DNA of 64,000 nt from Exiguobacterium sp. s124 (GCF_018617485.1 NZ_JACSKH010000001.1:1054001-1118000); one strand, 5' to 3'. Positions 35,804 through 45,558 are shown, counted from the first letter of the stretch. Notes: generated by a model not told the origin, from the letters alone. Made by a program: numbers and translations.

Positions 35804-36382
35804 ATGAACCTACCTAACCGATTGACGATGCTACGCGTGGTCTTGATCCCCGTATTCGTCGTCTTACTCGCTGTTGATTTTGATTGGGGAAACATCGCCT
35901 TTTTAGGTGCTGATATCCCACTTCACCAATTTATCGCTGGTGTCATCTTTACCATCGCGGCCATTACAGACTGGTTGGACGGTCACTTGGCGCGAAAACA
36001 CAATTTGGTCACGAACTTCGGGAAATTTATGGACCCGCTTGCGGACAAGTTACTCGTTACAGCGGCACTCGTGTTGCTCGTCGAGATGGACCTCGTTGCC
36101 GCATGGGTGGTTGTCGTGATTCTTTCTCGTGAGTTTGCGGTCACAGGTCTACGACTAGTCGCTGCCGACGAAGGGATTGTCGTTGCGGCAGGTAAGTCGG
36201 GTAAAGCAAAAACATGGGTGCAATTGTTCGCCATCATTTTCTTACTATTCGGTAATCCGATTTTCAGCTATGTCGGTATCCCGTTCGGGGAATGGGCGAT
36301 GTGGTTGGCACTCGCACTAACGATTTACTCCGGAGCCGAGTATTTCGCACAAAACTACAAGATTATTGTGAAGTCGATGTAA
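35804..36382 (+). CDS. pgsA: CDP-diacylglycerol-glycerol-3-phosphate 3-phosphatidyltransferase
   Basis: 192 residues, multi-span membrane enzyme. The CDP-alcohol transferase motif is complete: DWLDGHLAR, then GKFMDPLADK. It makes phosphatidylglycerol phosphate, the first committed step to phosphatidylglycerol and cardiolipin. The order rodZ-pgsA-cinA-recA is the conserved Bacillus one. GAGGAGG precedes the ATG. Confidence 0.95.
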   Translation: MNLPNRLTMLRVVLIPVFVVLLAVDFDWGNIAFLGADIPLHQFIAGVIFTIAAITDWLDGHLARKHNLVTNFGKFMDPLADKLLVTAALVLLVEMDLVAAWVVVVILSREFAVTGLRLVAADEGIVVAAGKSGKAKTWVQLFAIIFLLFGNPIFSYVGIPFGEWAMWLALALTIYSGAEYFAQNYKIIVKSM

Positions 36383-36390
36383 GTCGACAG

Positions 36391-36424
36391 AGACGAGTTG
36401 GTTGATCTAGCTCGTCTTTTTTTT
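36391..36424 (+). terminator. Intrinsic terminator after pgsA
   Basis: A 7-8 bp stem (36391-36398 with 36410-36417), an 11-base loop and eight or more T residues. Confidence 0.75.
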
Positions 36425-36444
36425 GAAGTCGAGGAGGAAATAAG

Positions 36445-37671
36445 ATGAAACGAGCCGAAATCATTGCGGTAGGAAGCGAGTTGCTCTTAGGGGAAATCGT
36501 CAATACAAATGCGAGTTACATATCGGAACAACTATCGAAATACGGTGTCTCCGTCCTGTATCATCAAGTTGTCGGCGATAACGCGGAACGGATGCGTGAG
36601 ACGTTTGAGATGGCGCGTCGTCGTTCAGACCTCGTAATCGTCACAGGTGGGCTCGGGCCGACGGCAGATGATGTCACGAAGACGGTCCTTTCAGATTTGC
36701 TTGAGCGCCCGATTGTACGAGATGAAGAAGCATTTCATACGATTCAACAATTCCTTCGTTCACGTAACCGTGAGATGAATGAAGGGGACGCTCGTCAGGC
36801 GGATGTCTTGGCTGGTGCTGATGTTTTACAAAATCCGGTCGGTCTCGCTCCTGGGATGTGGATTGAAGGGGAGACGACGTGGATGCTCCTACCAGGTGTG
36901 CCTCGTGAAATGCGAGCGCTCGTCGATGTGACGTTTCCAAAAAAGTTTTCAGGCGCGACGCTCGTCTCGGAATCGCTACGATTTTATGAGATTGGAGAAT
37001 CTGCACTCGATGATGCCGTCAAAGACTTATTGAACGGATCGAATCCGACCGTTGCACCATATGCCGAAACGGGAGAGGCGAGACTGCGAATCAGTGCTCG
37101 TGCGATTAATGAGACGGTTGCAAGAGCGATGATCCAGGAAATGAAAGCTGAAATTTTAAGTCGCGTCGGTTCTTATTATTTCGGATCGGATGATGAGACG
37201 ATTGCCTCATACCTCGTGCAATCATTGACACGTCATCATCAAACACTCGCAATCGCCGAATCGTTGACCGGTGGAGAAGTTCAGTCGATGATTACATCGA
37301 CCCCGGGAGCATCGGCTGTCTTTTTAGGTGGTGTCGTTACCTATTCAGATGAGCTAAAAAATAGGTATTTGGGGGTTGCTCTTGATACAATTGAACAGCA
37401 CTCAGTCGTCTCAAAAGAAGTTGCTTATGAGATGGTAGATGGATTAGCCGATCAAACAAATGCGGACTACGCACTCTCCTTTACAGGTGAAGCCGGACCA
37501 ACCTCGAGCTCGGGACGTCCTGTCGGTACGGTATATATCGGCGTGAAGACGCCGAGAGGAATCGAGGTCATCGAACGGATGTATCCGCATCAAGAACGTA
37601 ACGTCATCCGTATGCGAGCTGCGAAAGATGGGTTATGGGCACTGATTCAACGAATGAAAAAAGGCGAATAA
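36445..37671 (+). CDS. cinA: CinA-family protein (competence/damage-inducible)
   Basis: 408 residues. The N-terminal MoCF-like domain (about 1-170, TGGLGPTADD) hydrolyses nucleotides such as ADP-ribose in relatives; the C-terminal CinA domain (about 245-405, AESLTGGEVQSMI) resembles nicotinamide mononucleotide deamidases. It probably serves pyridine nucleotide recycling and is often co-transcribed with recA. GAGGAGG precedes the ATG. Its last codons overlap the LexA-like box upstream of recA. Confidence 0.93.
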   Translation: MKRAEIIAVGSELLLGEIVNTNASYISEQLSKYGVSVLYHQVVGDNAERMRETFEMARRRSDLVIVTGGLGPTADDVTKTVLSDLLERPIVRDEEAFHTIQQFLRSRNREMNEGDARQADVLAGADVLQNPVGLAPGMWIEGETTWMLLPGVPREMRALVDVTFPKKFSGATLVSESLRFYEIGESALDDAVKDLLNGSNPTVAPYAETGEARLRISARAINETVARAMIQEMKAEILSRVGSYYFGSDDETIASYLVQSLTRHHQTLAIAESLTGGEVQSMITSTPGASAVFLGGVVTYSDELKNRYLGVALDTIEQHSVVSKEVAYEMVDGLADQTNADYALSFTGEAGPTSSSGRPVGTVYIGVKTPRGIEVIERMYPHQERNVIRMRAAKDGLWALIQRMKKGE

Positions 37672-37678
37672 ATGTTCG
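37665..37678 (+). promoter_or_regulatory. LexA (SOS) box upstream of recA
   Basis: CGAATAAATGTTCG matches the Bacillus consensus CGAAC-N4-GTTCG at all but one position. It spans the cinA stop codon and ends 8 bases before the recA -35 element. Confidence 0.75.
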
Positions 37679-37686
37679 TAAAAAAC

Positions 37687-37715
37687 TTGTGTATCGCTAT
37701 TTGTTCACGTATAAT
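37687..37715 (+). promoter_or_regulatory. recA promoter
   Basis: TTGTGT (37687-37692) and a perfect TATAAT (37710-37715) are 17 bases apart. The start codon is 33 bases downstream. Confidence 0.8.
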
Positions 37716-37747
37716 GAAAGTATCAATTAAAGGAGGCTCATTTATCT

Positions 37748-38797
37748 ATGAGTGATCGTAAACAAGCGTTAGAAATGGCATTACGCCAAATTGAGAAACA
37801 ATTCGGTAAAGGCTCGATTATGCGCCTTGGTGAAAATACAGACCAGCAAGTATCGGTCATCCCTTCTGGGTCTATTGCCCTCGACGTCGCACTTGGAGCA
37901 GGCGGATATCCACGCGGTCGTGTCATTGAAGTGTACGGACCAGAATCTTCAGGTAAGACGACTGTTGCCCTTCATGCGATTGCAGAAGTTCAAAAGCGTG
38001 GTGGTCAAGCTGCATTCGTCGATGCTGAGCACGCACTCGATCCAAAGTATGCGAAAAATCTTGGCGTCAACATTGATGAGTTGTTACTCTCTCAACCAGA
38101 TACAGGGGAACAAGCGCTAGAGATCGCTGAAGCGCTCGTTCGTTCGGGAGCAGTTGATATCCTCGTTGTCGACTCGGTTGCGGCACTCGTACCGAAAGCC
38201 GAAATCGAAGGGGAAATGGGAGACTCGCACGTCGGTCTTCAAGCTCGTTTGATGTCACAGGCTCTTCGTAAATTGTCTGGTGCAACGAACAAGTCGAAAA
38301 CGATTGTCATCTTCATCAACCAAATCCGTGAGAAAATTGGGATTATGTTCGGTAACCCAGAAACAACACCTGGTGGTCGTGCCTTGAAGTTCTACTCTTC
38401 AGTACGTCTCGAAGTACGTCGTGCGGAGACACTCAAGCAAGGTCAAGACATGGTCGGGAACCGTACGAAGATCAAGATTGTAAAAAACAAGATCGCACCA
38501 CCGTTCAAGACGGCGGAAGTCGACATCATGTACGGTGAAGGGATCTCACGTGAAGGGGAGCTCATCGACATCGGTGCAGACCTCGATATCGTGCAAAAGA
38601 GCGGTGCTTGGTACTCGTTCAATGAGGAACGTCTCGGTCAAGGTCGTGAAAACGCGAAGCAATACATGAAAGAAAATCCAGCAATCGCTGCTGAGGTGGA
38701 ACGACAAATTCGTGACCACTACGGCTTGAACGGCGAAAAAACGGTCACAGTTGAAGGGGAAGACGACGAAGTTCTCTCGCTTCTTGATGACGAATAA
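37748..38797 (+). CDS. recA: Recombinase RecA
   Basis: 349 residues. Walker A GPESSGKT (64-71), Walker [10 protein letters not shown] and the L2-loop region (GNPETTPGG) are intact. It forms filaments on single-stranded DNA for homologous recombination and triggers LexA self-cleavage. AAGGAGG precedes the ATG. A LexA-like box and a strong promoter lie directly upstream. Confidence 0.97.
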   Translation: MSDRKQALEMALRQIEKQFGKGSIMRLGENTDQQVSVIPSGSIALDVALGAGGYPRGRVIEVYGPESSGKTTVALHAIAEVQKRGGQAAFVDAEHALDPKYAKNLGVNIDELLLSQPDTGEQALEIAEALVRSGAVDILVVDSVAALVPKAEIEGEMGDSHVGLQARLMSQALRKLSGATNKSKTIVIFINQIREKIGIMFGNPETTPGGRALKFYSSVRLEVRRAETLKQGQDMVGNRTKIKIVKNKIAPPFKTAEVDIMYGEGISREGELIDIGADLDIVQKSGAWYSFNEERLGQGRENAKQYMKENPAIAAEVERQIRDHYGLNGEKTVTVEGEDDEVLSLLDDE

Positions 38798-38805
38798 GTA
38801 CACGG

Positions 38806-38838
38806 TCTCACTCGAAATCATTCGAGTGAGATTTTTTT
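38806..38838 (+). terminator. Intrinsic terminator after recA
   Basis: A perfect 11-bp stem (38806-38816 with 38821-38831), 4-base loop and a 7-T tail. Confidence 0.93.
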
Positions 38839-38882
38839 AGTATAATTTTTTAGGCAATTGGTAGTTCTATCCTGTCCGTGCA

Positions 38883-38911
38883 TTGCATTCTCCTGCTTAA
38901 ATAAGTACAAT
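38883..38911 (+). promoter_or_regulatory. rny promoter
   Basis: TTGCAT (38883-38888) and TACAAT (38906-38911) with 17-base spacing, 75 bases before the start codon. The leader between them and the gene has no obvious riboswitch. Confidence 0.65.
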
Positions 38912-38985
38912 AAAGTTATGCGCGGGCTTGCCTGCGTTACTCACTTATTAAAAAAATAAAATAACCTTGCGAAAGGGAGGTGAAC

Positions 38986-40548
38986 ATGATGGAATGGCAA
39001 TATATGCTTATTCTGATCCTCCTTTTGCCGATAGCTTTTGTTGCAGGTTTTTTTGTGCGTAAATCGATCGCCGAAGCGAAGATTCAAGGTGCCGAGACGG
39101 AAGCGACCAAGATTGTAGAGCAAGCAAAACAACAATCGGAAGCGATGCAAAAAGAAGCACGGCTTGAAGTAAAAGAAGAGATGATTCAACTTCGTAATGA
39201 GACGGAACAAGAATTACGTGAACGTCGCGAAGACCAGAAAGTGAAAGAGAATCGCCTCGTTCAAAAAGAAGAGCTTCTCGACCGCAAAGCAGACATGCTC
39301 GAGCGGAAAGAAGATTCGCTGGATGAACAGGAGCGCGGGCTCGAAAAACGCAAGCGTGAAGCAGAAATGCTCGAAAGCAAAGTGGAGGAACTATACGAAG
39401 AGGCACGCCAAGAACTTGTACGCGTGGCATCCCTCTCGAAAGATGAAGCACGTACCATCATCATGGACGAAGCGAAGCAGGAAGCGCTTCACGATGCTGC
39501 TCTCCTTCAAAAAGAAATCGAGCAAAAAGCAAAACAAGAAGCGGATAAAAAAGCGAAACACCTCTTATCTCTCACGATGCAACGATACGCTGCTGAACAT
39601 GTCGCGGAGACGACGGTATCCGTTGTCAACTTACCGAGTGATGAGATGAAAGGTCGCATCATCGGGCGTGAAGGACGTAACATCCGTACGCTTGAGACGT
39701 TGACTGGGATTGACCTCATCATTGATGACACGCCAGAAGCTGTCATTTTGTCAGGTTTCGACCCGGTTCGCCGTGAAATCGCCAAAATGACGCTTGAAAA
39801 ACTCGTTCAAGACGGTCGGATTCACCCGGCTCGAATTGAAGAGATGGTTGAGAAGTCTCGTCGTGAAGTGGACGAACGCATTCGTGAATACGGGGAAGAG
39901 GCTACTTTCGAAGCCGGTATTCACGGACTTCATCCAGACCTCGTCAAGACGCTCGGTCGCATGCGCTATCGTACGAGTTACGGTCAGAACGTCTTGTCTC
40001 ACTCGGTCGAGGTGGCACACCTTGCCGGGATGATGGCAGCGGAACTCGGTGAGGACGTCACGCTCGCGAAGCGGGCTGGACTCTTACACGATATCGGGAA
40101 AGCGATTGACCACGAAGTCGAAGGCAGTCACGTCGAGATCGGTGTAGAGCTCGCGACGAAGTACAAAGAGCATCCGGTCGTCATCAATTCGATTGCTTCC
40201 CATCACGGGGACGTCGAAGCGACATCAACGATTGCGGTACTTGTTGCAGCGGCTGACGCATTGTCAGCGGCTCGCCCAGGGGCCCGTCAAGAGACACTTG
40301 AAAGCTACATTCGCCGTCTCGAGCGACTCGAGTCGATTTGTGAGTCGTTTGAAGGTGTCGAGAAATCGTATGCGATTCAAGCAGGACGCGAAGTCCGTAT
40401 TATCGTTCGCCCAGATGTCGTCGACGATGTCGTCGCTGGTAAGATGGCACGCGATATTTGTAAACGAATCGAGGATGAGCTTGACTATCCTGGACAAATT
40501 AAAGTGACGGTCATTCGTGAAACACGTTCCGTCGATTATGCGAAGTAA
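38986..40548 (+). CDS. rny: Ribonuclease Y
   Basis: 520 residues. One N-terminal membrane span (about 6-24), a long charged coiled coil (about 30-200), a KH RNA-binding domain ([18 protein letters not shown]) and an HD phosphohydrolase domain ([12 protein letters not shown]). This membrane-tethered endonuclease starts decay of many mRNAs. The ATG at 38986 or 38989 follows GGGAGG; a GTG at 38980 overlaps that site. Confidence 0.96.
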   Translation: MMEWQYMLILILLLPIAFVAGFFVRKSIAEAKIQGAETEATKIVEQAKQQSEAMQKEARLEVKEEMIQLRNETEQELRERREDQKVKENRLVQKEELLDRKADMLERKEDSLDEQERGLEKRKREAEMLESKVEELYEEARQELVRVASLSKDEARTIIMDEAKQEALHDAALLQKEIEQKAKQEADKKAKHLLSLTMQRYAAEHVAETTVSVVNLPSDEMKGRIIGREGRNIRTLETLTGIDLIIDDTPEAVILSGFDPVRREIAKMTLEKLVQDGRIHPARIEEMVEKSRREVDERIREYGEEATFEAGIHGLHPDLVKTLGRMRYRTSYGQNVLSHSVEVAHLAGMMAAELGEDVTLAKRAGLLHDIGKAIDHEVEGSHVEIGVELATKYKEHPVVINSIASHHGDVEATSTIAVLVAAADALSAARPGARQETLESYIRRLERLESICESFEGVEKSYAIQAGREVRIIVRPDVVDDVVAGKMARDICKRIEDELDYPGQIKVTVIRETRSVDYAK

Positions 40549-40550
40549 AC

Positions 40551-40575
40551 AAAGCGGAGAATTTCTCCGCTTTTT
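40551..40575 (+). terminator. Intrinsic terminator after rny
   Basis: A hairpin AAAGCGGAGAA with its complement (40551-40573) followed by T residues. It leaves only about 20 bases to the ymdB start, so ymdB may depend on readthrough or a promoter inside the region. Confidence 0.8.
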
Positions 40576-40596
40576 CTGTTTGAGGGAGGATTTTAT

Positions 40597-41391
40597 ATGA
40601 AAATTTTATTTATCGGTGATGTGGTCGGTAAACCAGGTCGAGATATTTTAAGCAATCAGATTGGACGATTGAAAGACAAATACAATCCGACGTTCATGCT
40701 CGTGAACGGGGAGAACGCGGCCAATGGGCGCGGCATCACGAAAAAGATTTATCAACAGTTTTTAGAGCTCGGCTTTCATGGAGTGACGATGGGGAACCAT
40801 ACGTGGGATAATCGCGACATCTTTGATTGGATTGACGATGCCGACCGAATCGTCCGCCCGGCCAACTATCCTGACGGAACTCCTGGAGTCGGAGTGATGA
40901 AATTGAAGCAGAATGGGAAGAAACTTGCCGTGATCAACGTCATGGGTAATGTGTTCTTACCATCTCTCGACTGCCCGTTCCGTACTGTCGATCGTCTCAT
41001 CGAAGAAGTGCGAGACGAGGTCGATGCGATCTTCGTTGATGTTCACGCTGAGGCGACAAGTGAGAAGATTGCGATGGGTTATCATCTTGACGGGCGTGCC
41101 CAAGTCGTCGTCGGGACGCACACACACGTACAGACGGCAGATGAGCGTGTTCTGCCGAACGGAACGGCCTATATTACAGACGTTGGGATGACCGGCCCGC
41201 TTGACGGGGTGCTCGGAATGGATGCGTCGGTCGTTTTAAAAAAATTTATGACACAACTCCCAGTTCGGTTTGAAGTTGCCGAGGGACGGGAACAACTTAA
41301 TGGAGTTTTCATTACAATCGATGATCAGACGAAACGAGCGACAAAAATCGAACGAATACACCTAGATGATCAGACCGTCTGGTTTGATTGA
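40597..41391 (+). CDS. ymdB: Metallophosphoesterase YmdB
   Basis: 264 residues, calcineurin-like. Metal ligands appear in FIGDVVG, NGENAA, GNHTWDN and GTHTHVQTAD. B. subtilis YmdB hydrolyses 2',3'-cyclic nucleotides and influences the choice between motility and biofilm. GAGGGAGG precedes the ATG. It is followed by spoVS, as in Bacillus. Confidence 0.94.
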   Translation: MKILFIGDVVGKPGRDILSNQIGRLKDKYNPTFMLVNGENAANGRGITKKIYQQFLELGFHGVTMGNHTWDNRDIFDWIDDADRIVRPANYPDGTPGVGVMKLKQNGKKLAVINVMGNVFLPSLDCPFRTVDRLIEEVRDEVDAIFVDVHAEATSEKIAMGYHLDGRAQVVVGTHTHVQTADERVLPNGTAYITDVGMTGPLDGVLGMDASVVLKKFMTQLPVRFEVAEGREQLNGVFITIDDQTKRATKIERIHLDDQTVWFD

Positions 41392-41417
41392 ACAACCTAC
41401 CCGAGGGGGAAACAAGA

Positions 41418-41678
41418 ATGGACGTACTCAAAGTTTCGGCAAAATCGAACCCTAACTCCGTTGCGGGTGCTTTAGCGGGTGTGCTACGTGAAAAAGGAAC
41501 GTGTGAGATACAGGCGATTGGGGCAGGTGCACTGAATCAGTCCATCAAAGCCGTCGCGATTGCCAGAGGCTTCGTCGCGCCAAGCGGTCTCGATTTGATT
41601 TGCATTCCAGCCTTTACCGATATTATGATTGACGGAGAGGAACGCACTGCCATCAAGCTCATCATCGAGCCACGGTGA
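41418..41678 (+). CDS. spoVS: Stage V sporulation protein S
   Basis: 86 residues, a single Alba-like fold with the very conserved VSAKSNPNSVAGALAG opening. In B. subtilis SpoVS affects septation and late spore development, but homologues occur in non-sporulating bacteria too. GAGGGGGAA precedes the ATG at 41418; a longer frame from 41388 overlaps ymdB and is rejected. Confidence 0.95.
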   Translation: MDVLKVSAKSNPNSVAGALAGVLREKGTCEIQAIGAGALNQSIKAVAIARGFVAPSGLDLICIPAFTDIMIDGEERTAIKLIIEPR

Positions 41679-41707
41679 GCGGTCGGGACATAGGTCCTAT
41701 TCTTGTG

Positions 41708-41741
41708 AAGAGGAGCCATCGGCGCGGATGGCTCCTCTTTT
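41708..41741 (+). terminator. Intrinsic terminator after spoVS
   Basis: A perfect 13-bp stem (41708-41720 with 41727-41739), 6-base loop and a T run. Confidence 0.92.
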
Positions 41742-41768
41742 TATGACGAAGTCAAAGGAGTGATTAAG

Positions 41769-42389
41769 GTGTTGCAGTTATATATTGTCAGACATGGGCA
41801 GACAGAGTGGAATAAAGAAGGACGTCTACAAGGGCGACAGAATTCGCAGTTAACGAGTGAGGGGGTACTGAATGCGGAAAAGTTAGGTAACCGACTTCGA
41901 ACGATTAAATTCGAGTCTGTTTATGTGAGCCCAAGTGGTCGAGCCGTTCAAACGTTAGAAGCGATGAACGTATCTTTAGATACACCTGTACATATCTTAG
42001 ATGACTTGAATGAAATCTCATTTGGTGATTGGGAAGGGAAGGCTGAGCATGAAATCGAACGAATGGATGTATTCGAAACTTTTTGGTCAAATCCAAGTCA
42101 ATATGATCCTCAATCGAATCAAGGGGAAGAACTGATAGCTTTTACGAGTCGTATTTCGAAAGTGATTCATCAAATCATTCAGTCGAACGAACACGGCAAT
42201 GTTCTGATTGTGACACACGGAATGGTGATTCAGGCAATATTGAGGGAAGTGCGACAAGTCAATCTGTCCGAATTGTGGTTCGATGACGAAATCGAAGGAA
42301 CGAGCTTATCGATTATTGAGTTTTCAACGCAAGGATTTAAAGAAATGCTGATTGGAGACACCTCCCATCAACTGAGTGGAACATATTAA
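41769..42389 (+). CDS. Histidine phosphatase (phosphoglycerate mutase-like)
   Basis: 206 residues. The phospho-accepting RHG lies in YIVRHGQTEWN at the N-terminus; E in EISFGDWEG and the second histidine in VTHGMVIQ complete the site. Without more specific motifs the substrate could be a sugar phosphate or nucleotide. The GTG at 41769 has AAAGGAG 8 bases upstream. Its codons look richer in A and T than those of neighbouring core genes. It stands alone between a terminator and the tdh leader. Confidence 0.83.
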   Translation: MLQLYIVRHGQTEWNKEGRLQGRQNSQLTSEGVLNAEKLGNRLRTIKFESVYVSPSGRAVQTLEAMNVSLDTPVHILDDLNEISFGDWEGKAEHEIERMDVFETFWSNPSQYDPQSNQGEELIAFTSRISKVIHQIIQSNEHGNVLIVTHGMVIQAILREVRQVNLSELWFDDEIEGTSLSIIEFSTQGFKEMLIGDTSHQLSGTY

Positions 42390-42400
42390 GACTAGACATC

Positions 42401-42457
42401 AGAAGAATGTCATAAAAAAATCATGATGCATCTTCTCAGTTTCGTCATTTTATGACA
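42401..42457 (+). promoter_or_regulatory. Leader region of tdh with inverted repeats
   Basis: An imperfect hairpin spans 42401-42435. TGTCATAAAA (42408-42417) recurs in inverted form as TTTTATGACA (42448-42457), which overlaps the perfect palindrome GTCAT-TTT-ATGAC (42444-42456). The set looks like an operator or attenuator for tdh-kbl; the regulator is unknown. Confidence 0.4.
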
Positions 42458-42511
42458 AGATGATAAAGAACGTATCGTTCGATCATAAGAGACAAGAGGG
42501 GGACGTTTTCA

Positions 42512-43588
42512 ATGGAACAACTCGTGTCAACCACAGAGACGGAAACAACGACACCAGTAATGAAAGCGATTCAAAAACACACGGCCGGGTTTGGGGCAAA
42601 GCTAGTCGAAGTACCCGTTCCGACACCGGGACCTGGAGAGGTACTCATTCAAGTCAAAGCGACATCGATTTGCGGGACCGATGTCCACATCTATGAGTGG
42701 GATGAGTGGTCACAGAGCCGCGTTAAACCACCGTACGTATTCGGTCATGAGTTTTCGGGAGAAGTCGTGGCACTCGGGGAAGGGACGAAGCGCATCAAAG
42801 TCGGACAGACAGTGTCCGCTGAGACGCATATCGTCTGTCATCAATGTAAACAATGCTTACGTGGACAATATCACATCTGTAAAAACACAAAAATCATTGG
42901 TGTGGATACGCAAGGCTGTTTCGCAGAATATGTCGTCATGCCTGAAGAGAACCTTTGGGTGAACCCGGAAACGATGCCGGCAAAACTCGCATCCATTCAA
43001 GAACCGCTCGGAAACGCGGTGCATACTGTGCTAGCGAGTGACGTATCCGCCAAATCGGTCGCCATCGTCGGATGTGGACCAATCGGTCTCATGGCAGTCG
43101 GCGTTGCCAAAGCAGCTGGCGCGAGTCGCGTTTATGCGATTGATGTCAACCCGTATCGTTTGAAACTTGCTGAAGAGATGGGAGCGGATGTCGTCATCAA
43201 CAGCTTAGAAGAGAATCCGCTCGAATTGATCGAACGCGAAACAGATGGAGATGGAATCGACGTCGTCTGTGAGATGAGCGGACACCCAATCGCCATCGAC
43301 CAAGCGTTCAAAATGGTCACGGCAGGTGGGGACGTTAACGTCTTGTCACTTCCAGCTCGTCCGGTCGCCATCGACCTCACACGGGATGTCGTCTTTAAAG
43401 GCGTCCGTGTACAAGGTATCACGGGACGTAAGATGTACGAGACGTGGGGCCAAGTCTCGACGATGCTCGCGACGGGTCAATTGAATGTCGAACCAATCAT
43501 CACACACGTCTTCAAGCTTGAAGAGTTTGAAAAAGGATTCGAACTCATGCGGGCAGGGAAATGTGGAAAGGTCGTCTTACTACCATAA
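42512..43588 (+). CDS. tdh: L-threonine 3-dehydrogenase
   Basis: 358 residues, zinc-dependent MDR alcohol dehydrogenase. Catalytic zinc ligands are in SICGTDVH and FGHEFSGE, and the structural zinc is bound by CHQCKQC plus a later cysteine. It oxidises threonine to 2-amino-3-oxobutyrate with NAD+. The first ATG is used because GAGGGGGAC precedes it; this adds 16 residues before the usual family start at MKAIQK. The next gene, kbl, takes the unstable product. Confidence 0.93.
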   Translation: MEQLVSTTETETTTPVMKAIQKHTAGFGAKLVEVPVPTPGPGEVLIQVKATSICGTDVHIYEWDEWSQSRVKPPYVFGHEFSGEVVALGEGTKRIKVGQTVSAETHIVCHQCKQCLRGQYHICKNTKIIGVDTQGCFAEYVVMPEENLWVNPETMPAKLASIQEPLGNAVHTVLASDVSAKSVAIVGCGPIGLMAVGVAKAAGASRVYAIDVNPYRLKLAEEMGADVVINSLEENPLELIERETDGDGIDVVCEMSGHPIAIDQAFKMVTAGGDVNVLSLPARPVAIDLTRDVVFKGVRVQGITGRKMYETWGQVSTMLATGQLNVEPIITHVFKLEEFEKGFELMRAGKCGKVVLLP

Positions 43589-43601
43589 AGGGGGAAACAA
43601 C

Positions 43602-44783
43602 ATGGCATTTGAACATATTACAGAAGCAATCAATGAGATGAAAGAACAAGGGACGTTTCGTAAGCTCGTCCCGCTCGAATCGGCACAAGGGAACGAAGTG
43701 ACAATCGACGGGAAATCACTCGTCCAGTTGTCATCAAACAACTATCTCGGACTTGCGAACCATCCGCGATTAAAACAAGCGGCAGTTGAAGCGGTCGAAC
43801 AGTACGGTGCGGGAACAGGATCGGTTCGGACGATTGCCGGTACGTTCGAGATGCACGAAGCGTTCGAGCGCGAACTTGCAGAGTTCAAGCATACAGAAGC
43901 ATCACTCGTCTTCCAATCAGGGTTCGCGACGAACCTTGGGGTCTTGTCTGCACTTCTCGGACCAGAGGATGTCGTCATCAGTGACGCACTCAACCATGCG
44001 TCGATTATCGACGGGATTCGTCTTACGAAAGCAGCGCGACGCATTTATAAGCACGTCGACCTTGAAGACTTGGAGAAGGCGTTGAAAGAAACACAGGACT
44101 ACCGGACGCGTCTCGTCGTAACGGACGGTGTGTTCTCGATGGACGGGAACATCGCACCACTTCCGGCGATTGTCGAACTCGCAGAGAAATATGATGCTGC
44201 GGTCATGGTAGATGATGCTCACGCATCTGGCGTTCTCGGGAAGAACGGTCGCGGAACGGTCAACCACTTCGGTTTGGACGGTCGTGTCGCGTTACAAGTC
44301 GGGACGCTTTCAAAAGCGATTGGAGTCCTTGGCGGTTACGTCGCCTGTTCACAAGACGTACGGGATTACTTGATTCATAAAGGTCGTCCGTTCCTCTTCT
44401 CGACTTCACATCCACCGGCAGTCGTTGCGGCGAACCGTGAGGCAATCCGTGTCATGAAAGAGGAAGAAGAGTTGTTCGACAAACTATGGGCGAACACGGA
44501 ATTCTTCAAGAACGGACTACGCGACCTCGGCTTCGATATCGGACATGCGACAACACCGATCACACCGGTCATGCTCGGTGAAGAGACGCTCGCGCATACG
44601 TTCTCGGACAAGTTGAAGGAGCACGGCGTATTCGCACAGAGTATCGCCTTCCCAACAGTTGAGCGCGGAAAAGCACGCATCCGGACCATCGTCACAGCGG
44701 AGCATACGCGAGATGACCTCGAACGCGCGCTTGAGGCGTTCAAAACGGTAGCGGAAGAGTTGAATGTGACACTACACGCATGA
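43602..44783 (+). CDS. kbl: Glycine C-acetyltransferase (2-amino-3-ketobutyrate CoA ligase)
   Basis: 393 residues, alpha-oxoamine synthase family with PLP. The PLP lysine is in GTLSKAIGVLGGY and the cofactor aspartate in MVDDAHASG. It splits 2-amino-3-oxobutyrate with CoA into glycine and acetyl-CoA. It starts 13 bases after tdh behind AAGGGGG, so the two enzymes form the threonine-to-glycine operon. Confidence 0.94.
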   Translation: MAFEHITEAINEMKEQGTFRKLVPLESAQGNEVTIDGKSLVQLSSNNYLGLANHPRLKQAAVEAVEQYGAGTGSVRTIAGTFEMHEAFERELAEFKHTEASLVFQSGFATNLGVLSALLGPEDVVISDALNHASIIDGIRLTKAARRIYKHVDLEDLEKALKETQDYRTRLVVTDGVFSMDGNIAPLPAIVELAEKYDAAVMVDDAHASGVLGKNGRGTVNHFGLDGRVALQVGTLSKAIGVLGGYVACSQDVRDYLIHKGRPFLFSTSHPPAVVAANREAIRVMKEEEELFDKLWANTEFFKNGLRDLGFDIGHATTPITPVMLGEETLAHTFSDKLKEHGVFAQSIAFPTVERGKARIRTIVTAEHTRDDLERALEAFKTVAEELNVTLHA

Positions 44784-44789
44784 ATGAGG

Positions 44790-44818
44790 ACTGCAGACGA
44801 TTTGTCTGCAGTTTTTTG
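44790..44818 (+). terminator. Intrinsic terminator after kbl
   Basis: A perfect 9-bp stem (44790-44798 with 44804-44812), 5-base loop and six T residues. Confidence 0.92.
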
Positions 44819-44921
44819 ATGGAACCATAGTGAAATACCGAAACAAATTATTTATATTTCAATTACCGTAATTTGATTAATAGGTTTTCATGCATAAAAG
44901 AAGCAAAGCGCAATGCTTTGC

Positions 44922-45470
44922 TTAAATCACGAGTATTCCTCTAAATCCTCGAGCCGCATAATAAGAGTCTGCACCATTGTGATAGACGAAGGTGTGATCA
45001 TAGCGACGGTCGCAGAACAGGGCGCCACCTTTTTGACGAATGGTGTCCGGTGTGTGAATCCAACTCGACGTCTTCAAATCGAATGCACCGAGTGTTTGTA
45101 AGTGTCGGTATGTTTCTTCGTCGAGAAGGGTTATGCCCATCTGTTCAGATAAGGCGACCGCGCTTCCGACGGGCTTATTCTTTTTACGTGCCTCAAGAGC
45201 TGGTTCGTCATAACAGAGGCTTCGTCGACCGCTCGGACTCTCGACTGAGCAGTCGCAAAAAGCGAGATCTCCGTTAGGGAGTCGAATCACGTCGGGTTCG
45301 CCTCCTGTCTGTTCCATTCGAAATAAGGACAGAAGCTTTTCTTCGGCAGTCTCAATTTTTGTTGAAATGCCAGACCATGACACATTTTCGTGTCGCTCTG
45401 GATGGTCCTCAAAACGCACCTTCAGTATGATTAATAGTTCAGAGACTTGCTCTTGTGAAAGTTTAAACAT
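44922..45470 (-). CDS. DUF4256 family protein
   Basis: 182 residues, cytoplasmic, no membrane span. Typical family features are visible: LPNGDLAFCDCSVESPSGRRSLCYDE and the C-terminal ALFCDRRYDHTFVYHNGADSYYAARGFRG. The conserved Cys, His and Arg residues suggest an enzyme, but the function is unknown. It is convergent with kbl and stands alone. Confidence 0.8.
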   Translation of the reverse strand: MFKLSQEQVSELLIILKVRFEDHPERHENVSWSGISTKIETAEEKLLSLFRMEQTGGEPDVIRLPNGDLAFCDCSVESPSGRRSLCYDEPALEARKKNKPVGSAVALSEQMGITLLDEETYRHLQTLGAFDLKTSSWIHTPDTIRQKGGALFCDRRYDHTFVYHNGADSYYAARGFRGILVI

Positions 45471-45558
45471 GGAGAATCCACTCCTTGTGTTATTTTTACT
45501 TAAGTATAAGCTACATTCACGATGAATACTTCTCGATTTAAGAAAATATGAGTAATAA

